Below, one piece after another: positions 54,679 through 63,403 of a stretch of 64,000 nucleotides of DNA. A program made the translations under genes and the position numbers. Positions within the stretch are counted from its first letter, which is position 1; the number at the start of each line of letters is the position of its first letter. The notes beneath the pieces are model-generated. The model saw only the letters and a list, made by a program, of their open reading frames with translations. It was not told the DNA's origin and ran no database searches. The stretch is from Defluviimonas salinarum (GTDB lineage Bacteria > Pseudomonadota > Alphaproteobacteria > Rhodobacterales > Rhodobacteraceae), in assembly GCF_026013545.1 (NCBI RefSeq), contig NZ_JAPDOG010000002.1, positions 1 to 64,000 of the forward strand. Direction: 5' to 3'.

Positions 54679-55599
54679 TCAGCGGGTCGAGGTGATCATC
54701 GCCTCGACCCGTCTGTTCTCGGCGCGGCCCTCCGGCGTCAGGTTCGAGGCGCGGGGGCTGAGATAGCCGAGGCCATCCGCGGAAAGCTGCGCCCTGTCAA
54801 CGCCATAGACCGCGACGAGCCGCTCCATGACCGCTTCGGCGCGGGCGCGCGACAGCGTGATATTGGTCGCGAGCGGGCCGACCGCATCGGTGTGACCAAG
54901 CAGCGCGACGCGGGTGTCGGGATGCGCCTTCAACCAGCCAGCGAGGGTCTCGATCGAGGCGAACCGATCGTCGGCGAGGTTGGCGGTTCCGGGCGGGAAG
55001 GCCAGACCGTCGAGCACCATGCGCCCCATGCCGTCGAGTTCACCGGGCAGCCGCACGACCTCGGGTTGGGCGGGCGCGGCCGCCTTCACCAGTTCGGCAG
55101 GCTTGGGCAGCGCCGGGCCGACGCGCGTCATCTGGACATATCCGCCGTTGGTCGAACGGCTTACCAGCAGGCTGACATAGTCGGCCGTGGGCTCGGCGCC
55201 GCGGCGCGCCGACAGGAACCGGAAGTCGCCGAGGTCGACATGCATCTCGGGCTCGGCCAGGACCGGGGTGCCGAAGCGGAAGTCGAAGCCGCCGCAACGG
55301 TCGGTGTCGCATTCGAAGAGCACCTCGAACCCCTCTTCGCGCAGCTGATCGCGCAAGGTGGCGAGCAGCCCCATCGTGGTCAGGTCCGGGTCGGGAACGC
55401 GCCAGGCGGTGCGGGAAACCTCGCCCTCGGTCGCGAGGGTTTCGATCCGCCCCGCGGACCACGGTCCGACTGGCAGCGCGTAGCTGCCGACGGAGCGCGC
55501 CTCCTCGGCCGTGCGCGCGGCCTGCGGCGGCAGCGCCAGGGTCGGCGCGGCCTGGGCCGCGGGGGCGAGCAGGAGCAGCGTGAGCGCGAGCCGTTTCAT
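54679..55599 (-). CDS. OmpA-family outer-membrane/periplasmic protein
   Basis: A 306-residue exported protein with a signal peptide (LALTLLLLAPAAQAAP) and a C-terminal OmpA domain (about residues 200-305). The peptidoglycan-binding pattern is LLGHTDAVGPLATNITLSRAR, split by one residue, and AENRRVEAMI. The middle part (about 60-160, with two Cys in ECDTDRCGGF) is not recognised and has no barrel signature. It likely anchors peptidoglycan. Confidence 0.85.
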   Translation of the reverse strand: MKRLALTLLLLAPAAQAAPTLALPPQAARTAEEARSVGSYALPVGPWSAGRIETLATEGEVSRTAWRVPDPDLTTMGLLATLRDQLREEGFEVLFECDTDRCGGFDFRFGTPVLAEPEMHVDLGDFRFLSARRGAEPTADYVSLLVSRSTNGGYVQMTRVGPALPKPAELVKAAAPAQPEVVRLPGELDGMGRMVLDGLAFPPGTANLADDRFASIETLAGWLKAHPDTRVALLGHTDAVGPLATNITLSRARAEAVMERLVAVYGVDRAQLSADGLGYLSPRASNLTPEGRAENRRVEAMITSTR

Positions 55600-56171
55600 C
55601 GATGCGCCCCGTGATACTCAGGGTTGGGTTCCATCGAAGTGGCCGAAGCGATGCGGTTGGTCATGTTGAAAAACCCCGTGACCGAGGCGATGTCCCAGAT
55701 GTCGCGGTCGGAAAAGCCCGCATCCCGCAACATCCGGCGATCTGCCTCGCCGATCCTGGATGATGAATGTGTCAACTTTTCGGCAAACTCCAGCATCGCC
55801 CGCTGTCGATCCGACAGCGGCGCGACGCGCCAGTTCATCACCAGCGCCTCGCCCAGCACCGGATCGCCCGACAGCTCGCGGACGGCGGCACCGTGCGCCA
55901 CCTGGCAGTACCAGCACCGGTTGAGCGACGAGACCGCGACCGCGAACATCTCGCGTTCGAGCTTCGTCAGCCCGCTCTCGGCCAACATCAGGTCGTTGTA
56001 GATGGCGGTAAAAGCGTTGAGCTTGTCGACGTCGAAAGCATATGCCTTGAGGACATTGGAAACGAGGCCGAGCTTTTCGGTGCAGACATCAAAATACTTC
56101 CGGGTCGCATCCGGAAGTGGCTCGATCATGGGTAGATCAAGCGCCGTGGGGCGTTCGCCTCTGTCTGTCAA
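55596..56171 (-). CDS. AhpD/carboxymuconolactone decarboxylase-like protein
   Basis: A 191-residue all-helical CMD/AhpD-fold protein, similar to the uncharacterised peroxidase-related group. The redox motif SLNRCWYCQVAHGAAV has the CxxC-(x3)-His arrangement (about residues 85-95). The start is taken as a TTG at 56171 with AAGGGGAGCAG upstream because the family N-terminus (PTALDLPMIEPLPD) is then complete; the first ATG (56129) would lose it. Its stop overlaps the OmpA-domain gene by four bases. Confidence 0.8.
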   Translation of the reverse strand: MTDRGERPTALDLPMIEPLPDATRKYFDVCTEKLGLVSNVLKAYAFDVDKLNAFTAIYNDLMLAESGLTKLEREMFAVAVSSLNRCWYCQVAHGAAVRELSGDPVLGEALVMNWRVAPLSDRQRAMLEFAEKLTHSSSRIGEADRRMLRDAGFSDRDIWDIASVTGFFNMTNRIASATSMEPNPEYHGAHR

Positions 56172-56188
56172 CTGCTCCCCTTGCCTGT

Positions 56189-56896
56189 TCAGGGTTCTTT
56201 CGACCGATAGTGATACTGTCCCACAATCCGCATTCCCAGGGAAGAATAGAGCGCGTTGGCCTCCGCGTTGGCCGCCGTAACAAGCACCAAAAACCGTTCT
56301 GCACCATGATCTTGCGCCCATGCTGCGGCTTTTCGCATCATCTTGACGGCGGATCCTTGCCGACGCTGCTCGGGAACGACCTGCAAGGCGTGCATCATCG
56401 CCGTCTCACGGTGGATCGCGACGAAGGCGGTCCCTGCCGCGCGGTCGTTCACGCGGCCGAGAACCGTGGTCTTCGGCCCCTCGGCACGCGCCATCACGGC
56501 GAGCCGGCCGGGGCCGATCCCGCCCTCCGCCCAGAGGTCGCGCATGATCGCCAGCGGCGGCCAGATCGTGAAGGCCGAAAGCGGCGGCACCTCGGCCAGA
56601 AGCTCGGCCACCGGCGCGGCATAGATGTTCACGGGATCGACGACGCGGTAGCCGCGCGCCTCCAGCGCGGCGTCAAGCGCCTCATCGCCCGGGCGGACCA
56701 TGAACAGGAGCCGCTGGCCGAGGTCCCGCTGCATGGCCTCGGCGGCGTCGAGATCGGCCGCGTCCCAGACCGCCTCGGCGGTTGCGGAACTGACGCGCTG
56801 GCCGCCGCCCTGCCCCTCGCGCACGAGAAAGGCGCCCGCGCGATGGACCGCCGCGGCCGGCCAGGTCGCGTCCGACGCCGCAAAAATGTCGCTCAT
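56189..56896 (-). CDS. GNAT-family N-acetyltransferase
   Basis: A 235-residue two-part protein with a GNAT domain in the C-terminal half. The acetyl-CoA pyrophosphate loop is VVPEQRRQGSAVKMMRKAA (about residues 172-190), followed by NAEANALYSSLGM. The N-terminal 100 residues resemble a degenerate GNAT repeat. Substrate unknown. Four-base overlap with the CinA-N gene upstream. Confidence 0.85.
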   Translation of the reverse strand: MSDIFAASDATWPAAAVHRAGAFLVREGQGGGQRVSSATAEAVWDAADLDAAEAMQRDLGQRLLFMVRPGDEALDAALEARGYRVVDPVNIYAAPVAELLAEVPPLSAFTIWPPLAIMRDLWAEGGIGPGRLAVMARAEGPKTTVLGRVNDRAAGTAFVAIHRETAMMHALQVVPEQRRQGSAVKMMRKAAAWAQDHGAERFLVLVTAANAEANALYSSLGMRIVGQYHYRSKEP

Positions 56897-57624
56897 GCGC
56901 CGCCTTTGGGAAAGAGCGCCGCGAGCTTGGACATGGCCAGATCGATCCGCGCTGGATCGCTGCCGCGGATCACGATGTTCGCGCCATAGGCGCCGTTCTG
57001 GATGAACGGGTAGGAGCCGATGGAAAGATCGGCGAACTCGGCCGCGAGCATCCCGAGCGGCCCGGCGATCACGCCCTCACCCTGGTCGATCCGGAGCGTC
57101 TGGCTGAGGAGCGGCTTGCCCCCGGCCAGTCGCGGCAGAAGCGAGGCGACCATCGCCTGGAAGATGTTCGGCACCCCGGCGAGCACATGGACATTGCCGA
57201 GCGAGAAGCCCGGCGCGATCGAGATCGGGTTCTCGATCAGGCTGGCGCCCTCGGGGATCCGCGCCATGCGCTGGCGCGCGGCGTTGAATTCAAGCCCGGC
57301 GCGGTCGTAATGCGCGGCGAGGAGCGCGCGGGCGTCCTCGCGAATGCCGAGCGTCAAACCGAAGGCCTCCGCCACCGCATCGGCGGTGATGTCGTCATGG
57401 GTCGGACCAATGCCGCCGGAGGTGAAGAGATGGTCGTGGCTGGCGCGCAGCGCGTTCACGGCGGCAACGATCGCCGGCTTCTCGTCGGCGACCATCCGCA
57501 CCTCTTTCAGGGTGATCCCGATACGGGTCAGCTCTCCGGCGAGATGGTGCATGTTGGCGTCGCGGGTGCGACCCGACAGGATCTCGTCCCCGATGATCAG
57601 GATGGCGGCGGTGGGATTGGGCAT
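56893..57624 (-). CDS. CinA N-terminal (MoCF-binding) domain protein
   Basis: A 243-residue stand-alone competence/damage-inducible CinA-N type protein with the molybdopterin-binding fold: IIGDEILSGRTRDAN and TSGGIGPTHDDITADAVAEA are the hallmark motifs. It lacks the C-terminal nicotinamide-nucleotide amidase domain. Such proteins have been linked to ADP-ribose/FAD pyrophosphatase-type activity, but function here is not proved. ATG 57624. Confidence 0.88.
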   Translation of the reverse strand: MPNPTAAILIIGDEILSGRTRDANMHHLAGELTRIGITLKEVRMVADEKPAIVAAVNALRASHDHLFTSGGIGPTHDDITADAVAEAFGLTLGIREDARALLAAHYDRAGLEFNAARQRMARIPEGASLIENPISIAPGFSLGNVHVLAGVPNIFQAMVASLLPRLAGGKPLLSQTLRIDQGEGVIAGPLGMLAAEFADLSIGSYPFIQNGAYGANIVIRGSDPARIDLAMSKLAALFPKGGA

Positions 57625-57721
57625 GATCGTACCTCTCGCATCGAATCTATAGGCAAGCGCGCGGCGCGGGGAAAGCCCCGGCTCTGGCCAAAGCCGCGAT
57701 CCTTGATTATCTAGGCGTGAT

Positions 57722-58552
57722 ATGGAGCGGAAGGAGCAGCTCGTGGATGACCCGCGCGGCCGTCTGACCAAGGACGGGATCAGAATCTATGAGCCTTCTG
57801 ACTATGAGGGCATGCACCGCGCCGGCCGGCTCGCGGCGGAGATTCTCGACGATGTGGCGGCGCTCGTTGAGCCCGGTGTGACCACCGGCGCGCTCGATGC
57901 CTTCATAGAGGAGCGGGTCGAGGCGGCGGGCGCGAAATCCGCGACGATCGGCTACCGCGGCTACCAGCACGCCTCCTGCATCTCGGTCAACCATGTCGTC
58001 TGCCACGGGATTCCGGGGCCGAAGGTGCTGAAGGACGGCGACATCCTCAACATCGACGTCACCGTAATCGTCGACGGCTGGTACGGCGACACCAGCCGGA
58101 TGTATGTCGCGGGCAATCTCAGCCGCAAGGCCGAGCGGCTGATCGAAGTGACCCATGATGCTTTGATGAAGGGGATCGAGGCCGTGCGCCCCGGCAACAC
58201 CTTCGGCGACATCGGCTACGCGATCCAGGCTTACGTCGAGGCGCAGCGGATGAGCGTCGTGCGCGATTTCTGCGGCCACGGGCTCGGCCGGGTGTTCCAT
58301 GCGCCGCCGAATGTCCTGCATTACGGCCGCGCCGGCACGGGGCCGCGGCTCGAAGACGGCATGTTCTTCACCATCGAGCCGATGGTCAATCTCGGCCGGC
58401 CCGAGACAAAGGTGCTCGCCGACGACTGGACCGCGGTAACGCGCGACAAGTCGCTCTCGGCGCAGTTCGAGCATTCGGTGGGCGTGACCGCCGATGGCTG
58501 CGATATCTTCACCCTCTCGCCCGCCGGCCGCTTCCACCCGACACAGGGCTGA
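57722..58552 (+). CDS. map: Type I methionine aminopeptidase
   Basis: A 276-residue cytosolic metalloprotease that removes the initiator Met. All five metal ligands lie in context: DILNIDVTVIVDGWYGDTSRM (in two parts, two Asp), CGHGLGRVFH (His), FFTIEPMV (Glu) and QFEHSVGV (Glu). HNEVCHG-type segment reads NHVVCHGIPG. Divergent from the CinA-N gene. Confidence 0.95.
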   Translation: MERKEQLVDDPRGRLTKDGIRIYEPSDYEGMHRAGRLAAEILDDVAALVEPGVTTGALDAFIEERVEAAGAKSATIGYRGYQHASCISVNHVVCHGIPGPKVLKDGDILNIDVTVIVDGWYGDTSRMYVAGNLSRKAERLIEVTHDALMKGIEAVRPGNTFGDIGYAIQAYVEAQRMSVVRDFCGHGLGRVFHAPPNVLHYGRAGTGPRLEDGMFFTIEPMVNLGRPETKVLADDWTAVTRDKSLSAQFEHSVGVTADGCDIFTLSPAGRFHPTQG

Positions 58553-58554
58553 AC

Positions 58555-59409
58555 TCAGCCGGGCTTCCGGCTCGCGAGCACCGCGCGGAAGAACGCCCAT
58601 TGCTTGGCGCGCTTGCGCTTCGACAGAAGGACCGCCGGCGACAGGAGCTGCGCCGCCGCCTGAAGCAGCGCCCGGCCGAAGGCGAACTTCTGGCCATGCT
58701 TGCGCGCCGCATAGACCCGCGAGCGGCCCATGTGCCAGGCCTTCAAGGCCGCCACTTCGGGGCTGCGCACCGAGGAACGCCCGCCGAGATGCTGCACCAA
58801 GGCGGCGCGGACGAACATCAACGGCCCACGCTCGGAACGCAGCCGGCGGCTGAGGTCGTCATCCTCGTGGTAGAGGAATATCTCCGGATCGAAGCCGCCC
58901 ACCGCCTCGAAATCCGCCCGCCGCACGAAGAGCGCGGCGCCGGACAGGACCGTGACCTCGCGGTCCGCCTCGGGCCAGCCGCGCGGCATCTTCTCGGCGC
59001 GCGGCATCAGGTGGCTGTGGCGCTTGAAATAGGCGGAACCATCCGCCTCCGCGATGCGCGGGTTCATCGCCGAGGCGTGCGGATGGCGCTCTGCCGCCGC
59101 GACCAGCTCGTCGAGCGTGTCCGGCATCAGCTGGGCGTCGGGATTGAGAAAGAGCACGAACTCGGTTTCCGCCTGCGCCGCACCCTGGTTGCAGGCGACA
59201 CCGAAGCCGCGGTTCTCGGCATTGCGCACGAGGCGCGCGCCCCGCGCACCGGCGAGTTCCGCGACGGCGGCCGCATCGGTCGAGGCATTGTCGACCAGCA
59301 CGACCGGCGTCCCCGCCGGGACCGAGGCGAGCATGTCCGGCAGCACCGCCATGCTGTTGAAGCAGACGCTGACGACGGTGACGCGGGCGGAGGCGGGCAG
59401 ATCGCTCAT
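58555..59409 (-). CDS. Glycosyltransferase family 2
   Basis: A 284-residue GT-A type enzyme related to rhamnosyl/galactofuranosyl transferases: VVSVCFNSMAVL, VVLVDNASTDAA (nucleotide-binding), NRGFGVACNQG, and the metal-binding LFLNPDAQL. The acceptor region has FLYHEDDDLSRRL. The C-terminal 60 residues form a basic amphipathic segment that could bind the membrane. Sugar and acceptor unknown. ATG 59409. Confidence 0.88.
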   Translation of the reverse strand: MSDLPASARVTVVSVCFNSMAVLPDMLASVPAGTPVVLVDNASTDAAAVAELAGARGARLVRNAENRGFGVACNQGAAQAETEFVLFLNPDAQLMPDTLDELVAAAERHPHASAMNPRIAEADGSAYFKRHSHLMPRAEKMPRGWPEADREVTVLSGAALFVRRADFEAVGGFDPEIFLYHEDDDLSRRLRSERGPLMFVRAALVQHLGGRSSVRSPEVAALKAWHMGRSRVYAARKHGQKFAFGRALLQAAAQLLSPAVLLSKRKRAKQWAFFRAVLASRKPG

Positions 59410-59602
59410 GGAGGCGCAATAGCGAAACCGCTGGGCACTGTCACGCGCGCATCCGGGCTGTCTGGACGGAACTGCACAACTACACGACCGCACCGCTTCA
59501 CCTGGCGGATGAAGCGAATGTTGACTCGTGCCGGGGCTAAAGGATCAATTGTAGCACGGCGGATCGGAAGCCGACGTGTTGGTTGACAAAAAGGGATTGT
59601 TC

Positions 59603-60466
59603 ATGACGCGGTTTTTGCAAATTGCCTTCGCTGCAGGCACATCGATTTTCCTCGCAACAGCGAGCCTGGGCCAGTCCGTTCAGCAAGCCGTGGATTCAGT
59701 GATCGAAGCCGCGAAAACCGCTGCGGCGGAAGAACAGCTGGAGCCGGTAGTCGAGATCGACCATGCGAGACTTGCCGCCGCCGCAGGCGTCGAAATGCCG
59801 TCTTCCCGAGTGGCATTGTTATCCGACCCCAAGATCAACACTCAGCTTCTGTCTTCGAACATCCGCGCCGGCCTGGACTTGCCCTTCAGAGTTCTGTCCT
59901 TCGACGATAACGGAAAAGCCAGCGCCGTCTTCACCTCGTCGGAGTTTCTGAAGATTCGGCATGGCATCGCCGATACCAACGCGCTCGAAGATTTCGATGA
60001 CCGCCTCGCGCCCGTCCTCCAAGCCATGTCCGAAAGCGGTCCGCGCCCGGTGCAAACCTCCGCTCTGACCCTCGACTACGGGATCATTGAGCTTGCATCC
60101 TCCCACGGCGTCCCGGAGACGGTCGCGAAACTGAAGGAGGCGATCACCGCGCAGGCAGATACGGTATGGTTCGGGGAAGTGGATTACGCCGCACAGGCCC
60201 AACAACTCGGTTCCGAACTCGTGCCGGCGGTACTCCTGCTCTTTGGCGGTCCCGCGCCCGGTGGGGTAGCGATGGCGAATTTCCCGTCAATTGGCATTGA
60301 TGCCTTCTGCCAGAAGATACTGGTCTATGCTTCGCCCGATGGCGGATCAGTCGTCATCTTCAACGACATCGCGGCACTGGCGGAACTGCATTACGGCACA
60401 TCCGCTCCCCCCCATGCCGCATTGAATGAACGTCTGACCGCGACATTCTTGGCCGCCATCGAGTGA
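59603..60466 (+). CDS. Exported tandem DUF302 protein
   Basis: A 287-residue secreted protein (signal peptide FLQIAFAAGTSIFLATASLGQ) with two DUF302-type repeats, each with the LxFxxPxxxxxLL and LPxRVLVY-type segments: VALLSDPKINTQLLSSNIRAGL with LPFRVLSFDDNG, and LLLFGGPAPGGVAMANFPSIG with FCQKILVYASPDG. DUF302 proteins are often periplasmic and of unknown function. Codon usage and composition are less G+C-rich than neighbours. ATG 59603. Confidence 0.75.
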   Translation: MTRFLQIAFAAGTSIFLATASLGQSVQQAVDSVIEAAKTAAAEEQLEPVVEIDHARLAAAAGVEMPSSRVALLSDPKINTQLLSSNIRAGLDLPFRVLSFDDNGKASAVFTSSEFLKIRHGIADTNALEDFDDRLAPVLQAMSESGPRPVQTSALTLDYGIIELASSHGVPETVAKLKEAITAQADTVWFGEVDYAAQAQQLGSELVPAVLLLFGGPAPGGVAMANFPSIGIDAFCQKILVYASPDGGSVVIFNDIAALAELHYGTSAPPHAALNERLTATFLAAIE

Positions 60467-60532
60467 GCAGCGTCCGCACGGCCTTGAACCCGAAGCGGAC
60501 GGGCACGGAACCGGCATAGCGCAAAACGAAAT

Positions 60533-60554
60533 GGCCCGGGCGGATGCCCGGGCC
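60533..60554. terminator. Intrinsic terminator on the minus strand after the pnp relic
   Basis: GGCCCGGGC and GCCCGGGCC form a 9-bp perfect stem with a 4-base loop. On the minus strand the stem is followed by ATTTCGTTTTGC, a T-rich tail, so it fits termination of the relic gene at 60577-60800. Confidence 0.6.
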
Positions 60555-60576
60555 TTCGGTTCGCTTGAGCCAGACC

Positions 60577-60800
60577 TCATGCCTCGGCGGTGCCGGACTT
60601 TTCCTTCGCCCCGGGCGCGAGCTCGTCGCCGATCTCCTGGTCGACCATCTCATGCCGAGCCGGACCTTGCCGTGCTTGTCGATGTCGAGGAGCTTGACCT
60701 TCACTTCACCGCCCTCCTCGAGCACCTCGTCCGGATCTGCAGAAGCTTGTCGGCGACCCGGGAAACGTGCGCCAGGTCGTCGCGTGACGAACCCGACCGC
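60577..60800 (-). pseudogene. pnp: Frameshifted 3' relic of polynucleotide phosphorylase (S1 domain)
   Basis: The minus strand carries RDDLAHVSRVADKL, then in the next frame DPDEVLEEGGEVKVKLLDID-HGKVRLGM, then in the third frame MVDQEIGDELAPGAKEK and a stop. These match, in order, the C-terminal S1 domain and tail of bacterial PNPase (LVHVSQI, HPSDVL-EGQEVKVKLL, GKVRLSMK-VDQETGEE). Two frameshifts break it and no upstream PNPase domains exist. A terminator follows. It is a duplicated or decayed remnant; the real pnp must be elsewhere. Confidence 0.6.
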
Positions 60801-60989
60801 CGGTATCCGAGGCCGTGCGGTTGTCGGCTTCGCCATCCGGTGCGGCTTCGCCGGCCACGCCAGTCGCAGCGGTAAGGCTCACCCCACACCTGAACGGAGT
60901 CCGCACCATCGCGCAGGAACAGGCCATGCCCCCCTTTACAAGCCGCCCCTCTCGGGGGAGGCTGCGCGCGTCAGGAAGGGTGCCCGATC

Positions 60990-61415
60990 ATGGATTTTCA
61001 GACCGCCGTTCGCACATGCTTTTCGAAATACGCGACTTTTTCGGGACGTGCGCGGCGCGCGGAATTCTGGTGGTTCACGCTCTTTAACTTCCTCGCCAAC
61101 ATCGTGCTGAGCGTGGTCGACGGCATCCTGTTCGGCTTCGGCCACGGCATGATGGATGCAGGCCCGATTCAGCCACTCTCTTCGCTATACGGGCTCGCGG
61201 TGATCCTGCCGTCGCTCGCCGTCAGCGTGCGCCGACTGCATGACACCGGCCGGTCGGGCTGGTGGCTCCTGATCTGGCTGATCCCGATCATCGGCTGGAT
61301 CATCCTGATCTGGTGGTTCGCGACCCAGGGCGACGAGGGGCCGAACGATCACGGCGCCGATCCCCTGGGCGGCGGCTACGGCCCGTCCTCGATGCCGCAG
61401 GTGCGGCGTCAGTAG
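60990..61415 (+). CDS. DUF805 inner-membrane protein
   Basis: A 141-residue four-helix membrane protein of the DUF805 (YhaH-like) family: GRARRAEFWWFTLFNFLAN and the hallmark VRRLHDTGRSGWWLL, with a final GWIILIWWF-(x)-G-EGPN motif. Function unknown. AGGAAGGG precedes the ATG. Its last seven bases overlap the convergent gshA end. Confidence 0.9.
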   Translation: MDFQTAVRTCFSKYATFSGRARRAEFWWFTLFNFLANIVLSVVDGILFGFGHGMMDAGPIQPLSSLYGLAVILPSLAVSVRRLHDTGRSGWWLLIWLIPIIGWIILIWWFATQGDEGPNDHGADPLGGGYGPSSMPQVRRQ

Positions 61416-62779
61416 CTGTATTCGGCGTAGATGCGGTTGAGATCGCCGCCCCATTCGCCGTGATACTTCTCCAGGAGCTCGTCGGCCGGCACCTTGCCGG
61501 TCTCGATGCTCTCCTGCAGCGCGTTGAGGAAATGGGTCTCGTCCGGCACCATGCCGCCGGCGCCGGGCCGGGCGCGGGCCTTGAGCCCGGCCTCGGCGAT
61601 CGCCACCACCTCGCGGGCGAGGTCGTGCATCCGCACGCCGTGGGTTTCCGCCTGCAGCCCGTCGACCGAAGCCGCGACGCGCAGAGCCTCGCGCGTCTGC
61701 GTGTCCCAGCCCTTGGCGAGATCCCAGGCTGCATCGAGTGCGGTTCCGTCGTAGAGCATCCCGACCCAGAGCGCGGGCAGGGCGCAGAGCCGGCGCCACG
61801 GGCCGCCGTCGGCGCCGCGCATCTCGATGAACTTCTTCAGCCGCGCCTCGGGGAAGATCGTGGTGAGGTGGTCGGCCCAGTCCGAAAGCGTCGGCTTCTC
61901 GCCCGGCAGCGCCGGCAGCTCGCCGTTCAGGAAGTCGCGGAACGACTGGCCGAGCGCGTTGATGTACCTGCCGTCGCGATAGACGAAATACATCGGCACA
62001 TCGAGCGCGTAGTCGACATAGCGCTGGAAGCCCATGCCGTCCTCGAAGACGAAGGGCAGCGTGCCGGTGCGCGCCGGATCGAGGTCGCGCCAGATCCGGC
62101 TCCGCCAGGACTTGTGGCCGTTCACCTTGCCCTCGAAGAAGGGCGAGTTGGCGAACAAGGCGGTGGCGACGGGTTGCAGCGCCAGCGCCACCCGCAGCTT
62201 CTTGACCATGTCGGCCTCGGAGCCGAAGTCGAGATTCACCTGCACGGTGCAGGTGCGGTACATCATCTGTGTGCCATGCGTACCGACGCGGCCCATGTAG
62301 TCGGTCATCAGCCGATAGCGCCCCTTGGGCATCATCGGCATCTGGTCATGGGTCCATTCGGGCGCGGCGCCGAGGCCGATGAACCGCGCGCCGATCTCGT
62401 CGGCGACGCTCTGGACGTCGCGCAGATGCGCGTTCACCTCGTCGCAGGTCTGGTGGATCGTCTCCAGCGGCGCGCCCGAAAGCTCGAACTGGCCGCCGGG
62501 TTCGAGGCTGATGTTCGCGCCGTCCTTGGTCAGGCCGATGATGTTGCCCTGCTCCTCGATCGGGTCCCAGCCGAAGCGGTCGCGGATGCCTTCCAGCATC
62601 GCCTTGATCGAGCGCGGCCCGTCATAGGGCAGGGGCTTCAGCGTGTCCTTGCAATAGCCGAACTTCTCGTGCTCGGTGCCGATGCGCCAGTCGTCCTTGG
62701 GCTTGCAACCGGCTTCGAGGTATTCGGCAAGCTGTTCGAACCGTTCGACCGGGCCTCCGCCTGATTGGGGTATGGACAT
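61409..62779 (-). CDS. gshA: Glutamate-cysteine ligase (GCS2/plant-alphaproteobacterial type)
   Basis: A 456-residue enzyme for the first step of glutathione synthesis. The pattern is that of the plant/alphaproteobacterial class, unlike E. coli GshA: IGTEHEKFGY at the start (catalytic Glu), ISLEPGGQFELSGAPL, YRTCTVQVNLDFGSE, KSWRSRIWRDLDPARTG and RLKKFIEMRGADGG. In this class a Cys pair can provide redox control; CTVQ is one candidate Cys. Convergent with DUF805. Confidence 0.92.
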   Translation of the reverse strand: MSIPQSGGGPVERFEQLAEYLEAGCKPKDDWRIGTEHEKFGYCKDTLKPLPYDGPRSIKAMLEGIRDRFGWDPIEEQGNIIGLTKDGANISLEPGGQFELSGAPLETIHQTCDEVNAHLRDVQSVADEIGARFIGLGAAPEWTHDQMPMMPKGRYRLMTDYMGRVGTHGTQMMYRTCTVQVNLDFGSEADMVKKLRVALALQPVATALFANSPFFEGKVNGHKSWRSRIWRDLDPARTGTLPFVFEDGMGFQRYVDYALDVPMYFVYRDGRYINALGQSFRDFLNGELPALPGEKPTLSDWADHLTTIFPEARLKKFIEMRGADGGPWRRLCALPALWVGMLYDGTALDAAWDLAKGWDTQTREALRVAASVDGLQAETHGVRMHDLAREVVAIAEAGLKARARPGAGGMVPDETHFLNALQESIETGKVPADELLEKYHGEWGGDLNRIYAEYSY

Positions 62780-62893
62780 GGGGGCCTCGATCTTCTGGCT
62801 GACAGGGACGCATAGACCTGAAGTGCCATGCGCGCCGAGTCAAGCCCACCACGCGCGGATTGTCTGTGCGAAAACATGACACTTCGTGATCGC

Positions 62894-63403
62894 TTACCGA
62901 CCCGGCAGCGATCGGTCGGCGCGTTTCCACAGGGGCAGGGTCGCGACTCCCCGGTCGAGCGCGGCGGTGAGCGCGGCCATGTCGATGCCGGGAAGGGCCG
63001 CGAAGGCGTCGTAGAGCTTCTCCGCTCCGGCCGCGTCCACCGGCACCGTCAGAACCTCGCCCGAGGCGGTGCGGAGCCGCCATTGCCTCGTGCCGTGGAA
63101 CTCGGTGAGCCGGACCTCGACCAGATCGGCCAGCGCCACGAAGCCGCCGAAGCTTGGGCCCCAGTAGCCGACCTGCCCCTCGTCGACCTCGACCACGCCC
63201 GGGGCGGCAACGGAGCGCAGGAAGCGCAGCCGACGGAGCGCGATCACCCCCCAGCCAAGGGCGAGTATTGCGCCGATCACCCCGAGCCCCTGCAGGAACC
63301 AGCCGCCGAGCCAGAAGAGCCAGAGCGCGAATAGCCAGGTGGCGGCGGCCGCGATCACCTCGCGCCAGCGATGAAGATGCGCCTTGACCTCGGGCCGGAT
63401 CAT
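62894..63403 (-). CDS. Small membrane protein of unknown function
   Basis: A 169-residue protein with two closely spaced transmembrane helices (VIAAAATWLFALWLFWLGG and LQGLGVIGAILALGWGVIAL) and a soluble C-terminal domain of about 110 residues with short beta strands (VVEVDEGQVGYWGP, WRLRTASGEVLTVPVD). It may be a PH-like fold. No family recognised with confidence. ATG overlaps the stop of the acetyltransferase upstream by four bases. Confidence 0.75.
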   Translation of the reverse strand: MIRPEVKAHLHRWREVIAAAATWLFALWLFWLGGWFLQGLGVIGAILALGWGVIALRRLRFLRSVAAPGVVEVDEGQVGYWGPSFGGFVALADLVEVRLTEFHGTRQWRLRTASGEVLTVPVDAAGAEKLYDAFAALPGIDMAALTAALDRGVATLPLWKRADRSLPGR

